From Arthrospira sp. PCC 9108 (GTDB taxonomy: Bacteria; Cyanobacteriota; Cyanobacteriia; Cyanobacteriales; Microcoleaceae): a DNA stretch of 64,000 bases. The notes under the pieces were generated by a model. The model worked only from the letters and a program-made list of their open reading frames with translations. It was not told the origin of the DNA and ran no database searches. The stretch's first letter is position 1; each line of letters begins with the position of its first letter. The position numbers and the translations under genes are program-made. The stretch is taken from assembly GCA_016745315.1 (NCBI GenBank), contig CP066886.1, positions 1,271,501-1,335,500 on the forward strand. Reading direction: 5' to 3'. Shown piece by piece: positions 63,182 through 64,000 of this stretch.

Positions 63182-63436
63182 TTAGCGGCCACTGCCACGA
63201 TGGGGAAACAGTGATTCTGATTGAGATTGATTATTGAATGTCTCAGCAAATCCCCGTCTGGGTGTTCCTTCCCAAGGACTGCGGGAGCCATGATGACCCG
63301 TTTGTGCTGATAGCATATATTGATTAGTCATCGATTCTAATTGCTGTGTGGTTGGGGCTAGTTCCATGGCTTTCGCGGGACTGGCAATGCCTAACAACAG
63401 CAACATAGAAAAGCCAAAAGTAGGGTTGAGTTTCAT
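63182..63436 (-). CDS. patX: RGSGR-ending secreted peptide precursor PatX
   Basis: An 84-residue protein from the ATG at 63436. Signal peptide MKLNPTFGFSMLLLLGIASP-AKA, then a hydrophilic chain, ending PHRGSGR. RGSGR (80-84) is the exact pentapeptide that binds HetR in PatS, and a secreted RGSGR protein upstream of hetR is the described PatX. The frame can be extended to 63475, but the signal peptide fits only from the internal ATG. It is the likely source of an intercellular HetR-inhibitor peptide. Same strand and next to hetR. Confidence 0.9.
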   Translation of the reverse strand: MKLNPTFGFSMLLLLGIASPAKAMELAPTTQQLESMTNQYMLSAQTGHHGSRSPWEGTPRRGFAETFNNQSQSESLFPHRGSGR

Positions 63437-63559
63437 GGAAATGTCCGTATTAAAGCGTCCATTTCCTGATACCAATCTAATAAGCCTATATCAGGATAAT
63501 CTGATAATTTTTTTGTTCACCCCTACGGTACTGGTGGCGCTGACATCTACGGCTAGGGG

Positions 63560-63736
63560 TTGACAGCTCTCGGACAGTCATGATAATATGAAAAAAGTAT
63601 AGGTTATAATATAAATCTGTTAACTTTTTAAAAAAATGTCAATATTCCTATTATGATATAGACTACCACGGGGATATCGCTTTTGTCAACCCCCCAGTCA
63701 TAAAAGGCGATTTTTTTTGTTACAAAACTTAACATA
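63560..63736. repeat. dispersed element E, copy 5
   Basis: TTGACA at 63560-63565, an 18-base spacer and TAATAT, then the core TATTCCTATTATGATATAGA and TTTGTTACAAAACTTAACAT. It ends inside the stop codon of the next minus-strand gene. It lies upstream of patX in the divergent direction; the remainder of the 292 bp gap holds no gene. Confidence 0.75.
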
Positions 63737-64000
63737 ACTCTTTGATGACTTCGACGAGTAGCCAGCGACCGGCGGAGTTGTGTCGTCCGCAAACAGTGAT
63801 GGGGGTAGCGGTAGGGATGGTTTGTAATTGTTGATTGATGTGTGGGTGTAGGGTGACGAGACTCCAGACCTGACCGAGGAGTGAGTGAGGTTGAGAGAGG
63901 GTGAGGGTATATTCTTGGTCTGGGTGGCGGTGAAATTGTCCGCTAAATTCAGATAGTGAGGGTGATATGAATTGGGGAGGGTTGGGGGAGGGTTGGGGAA
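63729..64000 (-). CDS. unidentified protein, N-terminal part outside window
   Basis: Only the last 89 codons are in the window, ending at the TAA whose complement is at 63729-63731. The visible part starts with a Pro-rich PQPSPNPPQ, then FISPSLSEFSGQFHRHPDQE, and ends ITVCGRHNSAGRWLLVEVIK before ELC. I recognise no family. The Pro-rich part is encoded by a G-rich plus strand. The stop codon lies in the end of repeat E5. Confidence 0.6.
   Translation of the reverse strand, partial: PQPSPNPPQFISPSLSEFSGQFHRHPDQEYTLTLSQPHSLLGQVWSLVTLHPHINQQLQTIPTATPITVCGRHNSAGRWLLVEVIKELC

Overview
The window looks like chromosomal DNA of a filamentous, non-heterocystous cyanobacterium, most probably Arthrospira/Limnospira or a close relative. 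The reasons are the very high density of the HIP1 octamer GCGATCGC, a hetR gene with an upstream RGSGR-ending peptide gene (patX), a bilin-type GAF histidine kinase, a phylloquinone-pathway menE, a G/H-type pilin and many families of tandem and dispersed repeats. The genus is inferred from the general picture, not from a database search.

Layout. 1-4.5 kb: SPOR-like protein (cut by the window edge), nnr, an M23 peptidase, a Nudix hydrolase and a KDSR-like reductase. 4.5-8 kb: a 25-copy tandem array of about 122 bp hairpin units lying between two direct copies of a dispersed element. 8-11 kb: frameshifted cobM, lgt, a TPR protein. 11-17.5 kb: an uncharacterised protein, six perfect-period 351 bp repeats, a DUF39 sulfurtransferase-like protein, a frameshifted AI-2E transporter and small proteins. 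17.7-29.3 kb: a possible glycosylation locus made of a type IV pilin, two GT41/SPINDLY-like transferases, a methyltransferase and a 1255-residue methyltransferase/glycosyltransferase fusion, interrupted by a 1.1 kb repeat block. 29.4-34.4 kb: a MntA/HepT toxin-antitoxin pair, two DUF29 proteins, a TPR protein, a HAD hydrolase, NDH-2 and moaC. 34.4-38.3 kb: tRNA-Arg(ACG), a repeat mosaic and a PlsY::PEP-utilising-enzyme fusion. 38.4-54 kb: mostly housekeeping genes (menE, a three-domain amidase, murJ, an O-antigen-ligase-like protein, lpdA, a Vat-like acetyltransferase, speB). 54-64 kb: pyrH-frr, a geranylgeranyl-reductase-like protein, a phytochrome-like kinase, a cytochrome c6-like protein, a TldD/PmbA protein, hetR and patX.

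Most notable observations. (1) hetR and a secreted RGSGR peptide lie on the same strand, with a HetR-palindrome-like sequence just before hetR. (2) A family of five roughly 190 bp dispersed elements each opens with a conserved TTGACA-N17/18-TAnnAT promoter and ends in an HLR1-like tail. Two of them bracket the 122 bp array, and others run into the stop codons of genes on the opposite strand. (3) Two genes, cobM and the AI-2E transporter, are each broken by loss of one base in a poly-C tract. (4) There are several long intergenic stem-loops with no assigned function. (5) A lipid acyltransferase domain is fused to a rifampin-phosphotransferase-like module. No rRNA genes, CRISPR arrays, phage or intact insertion sequences were seen.
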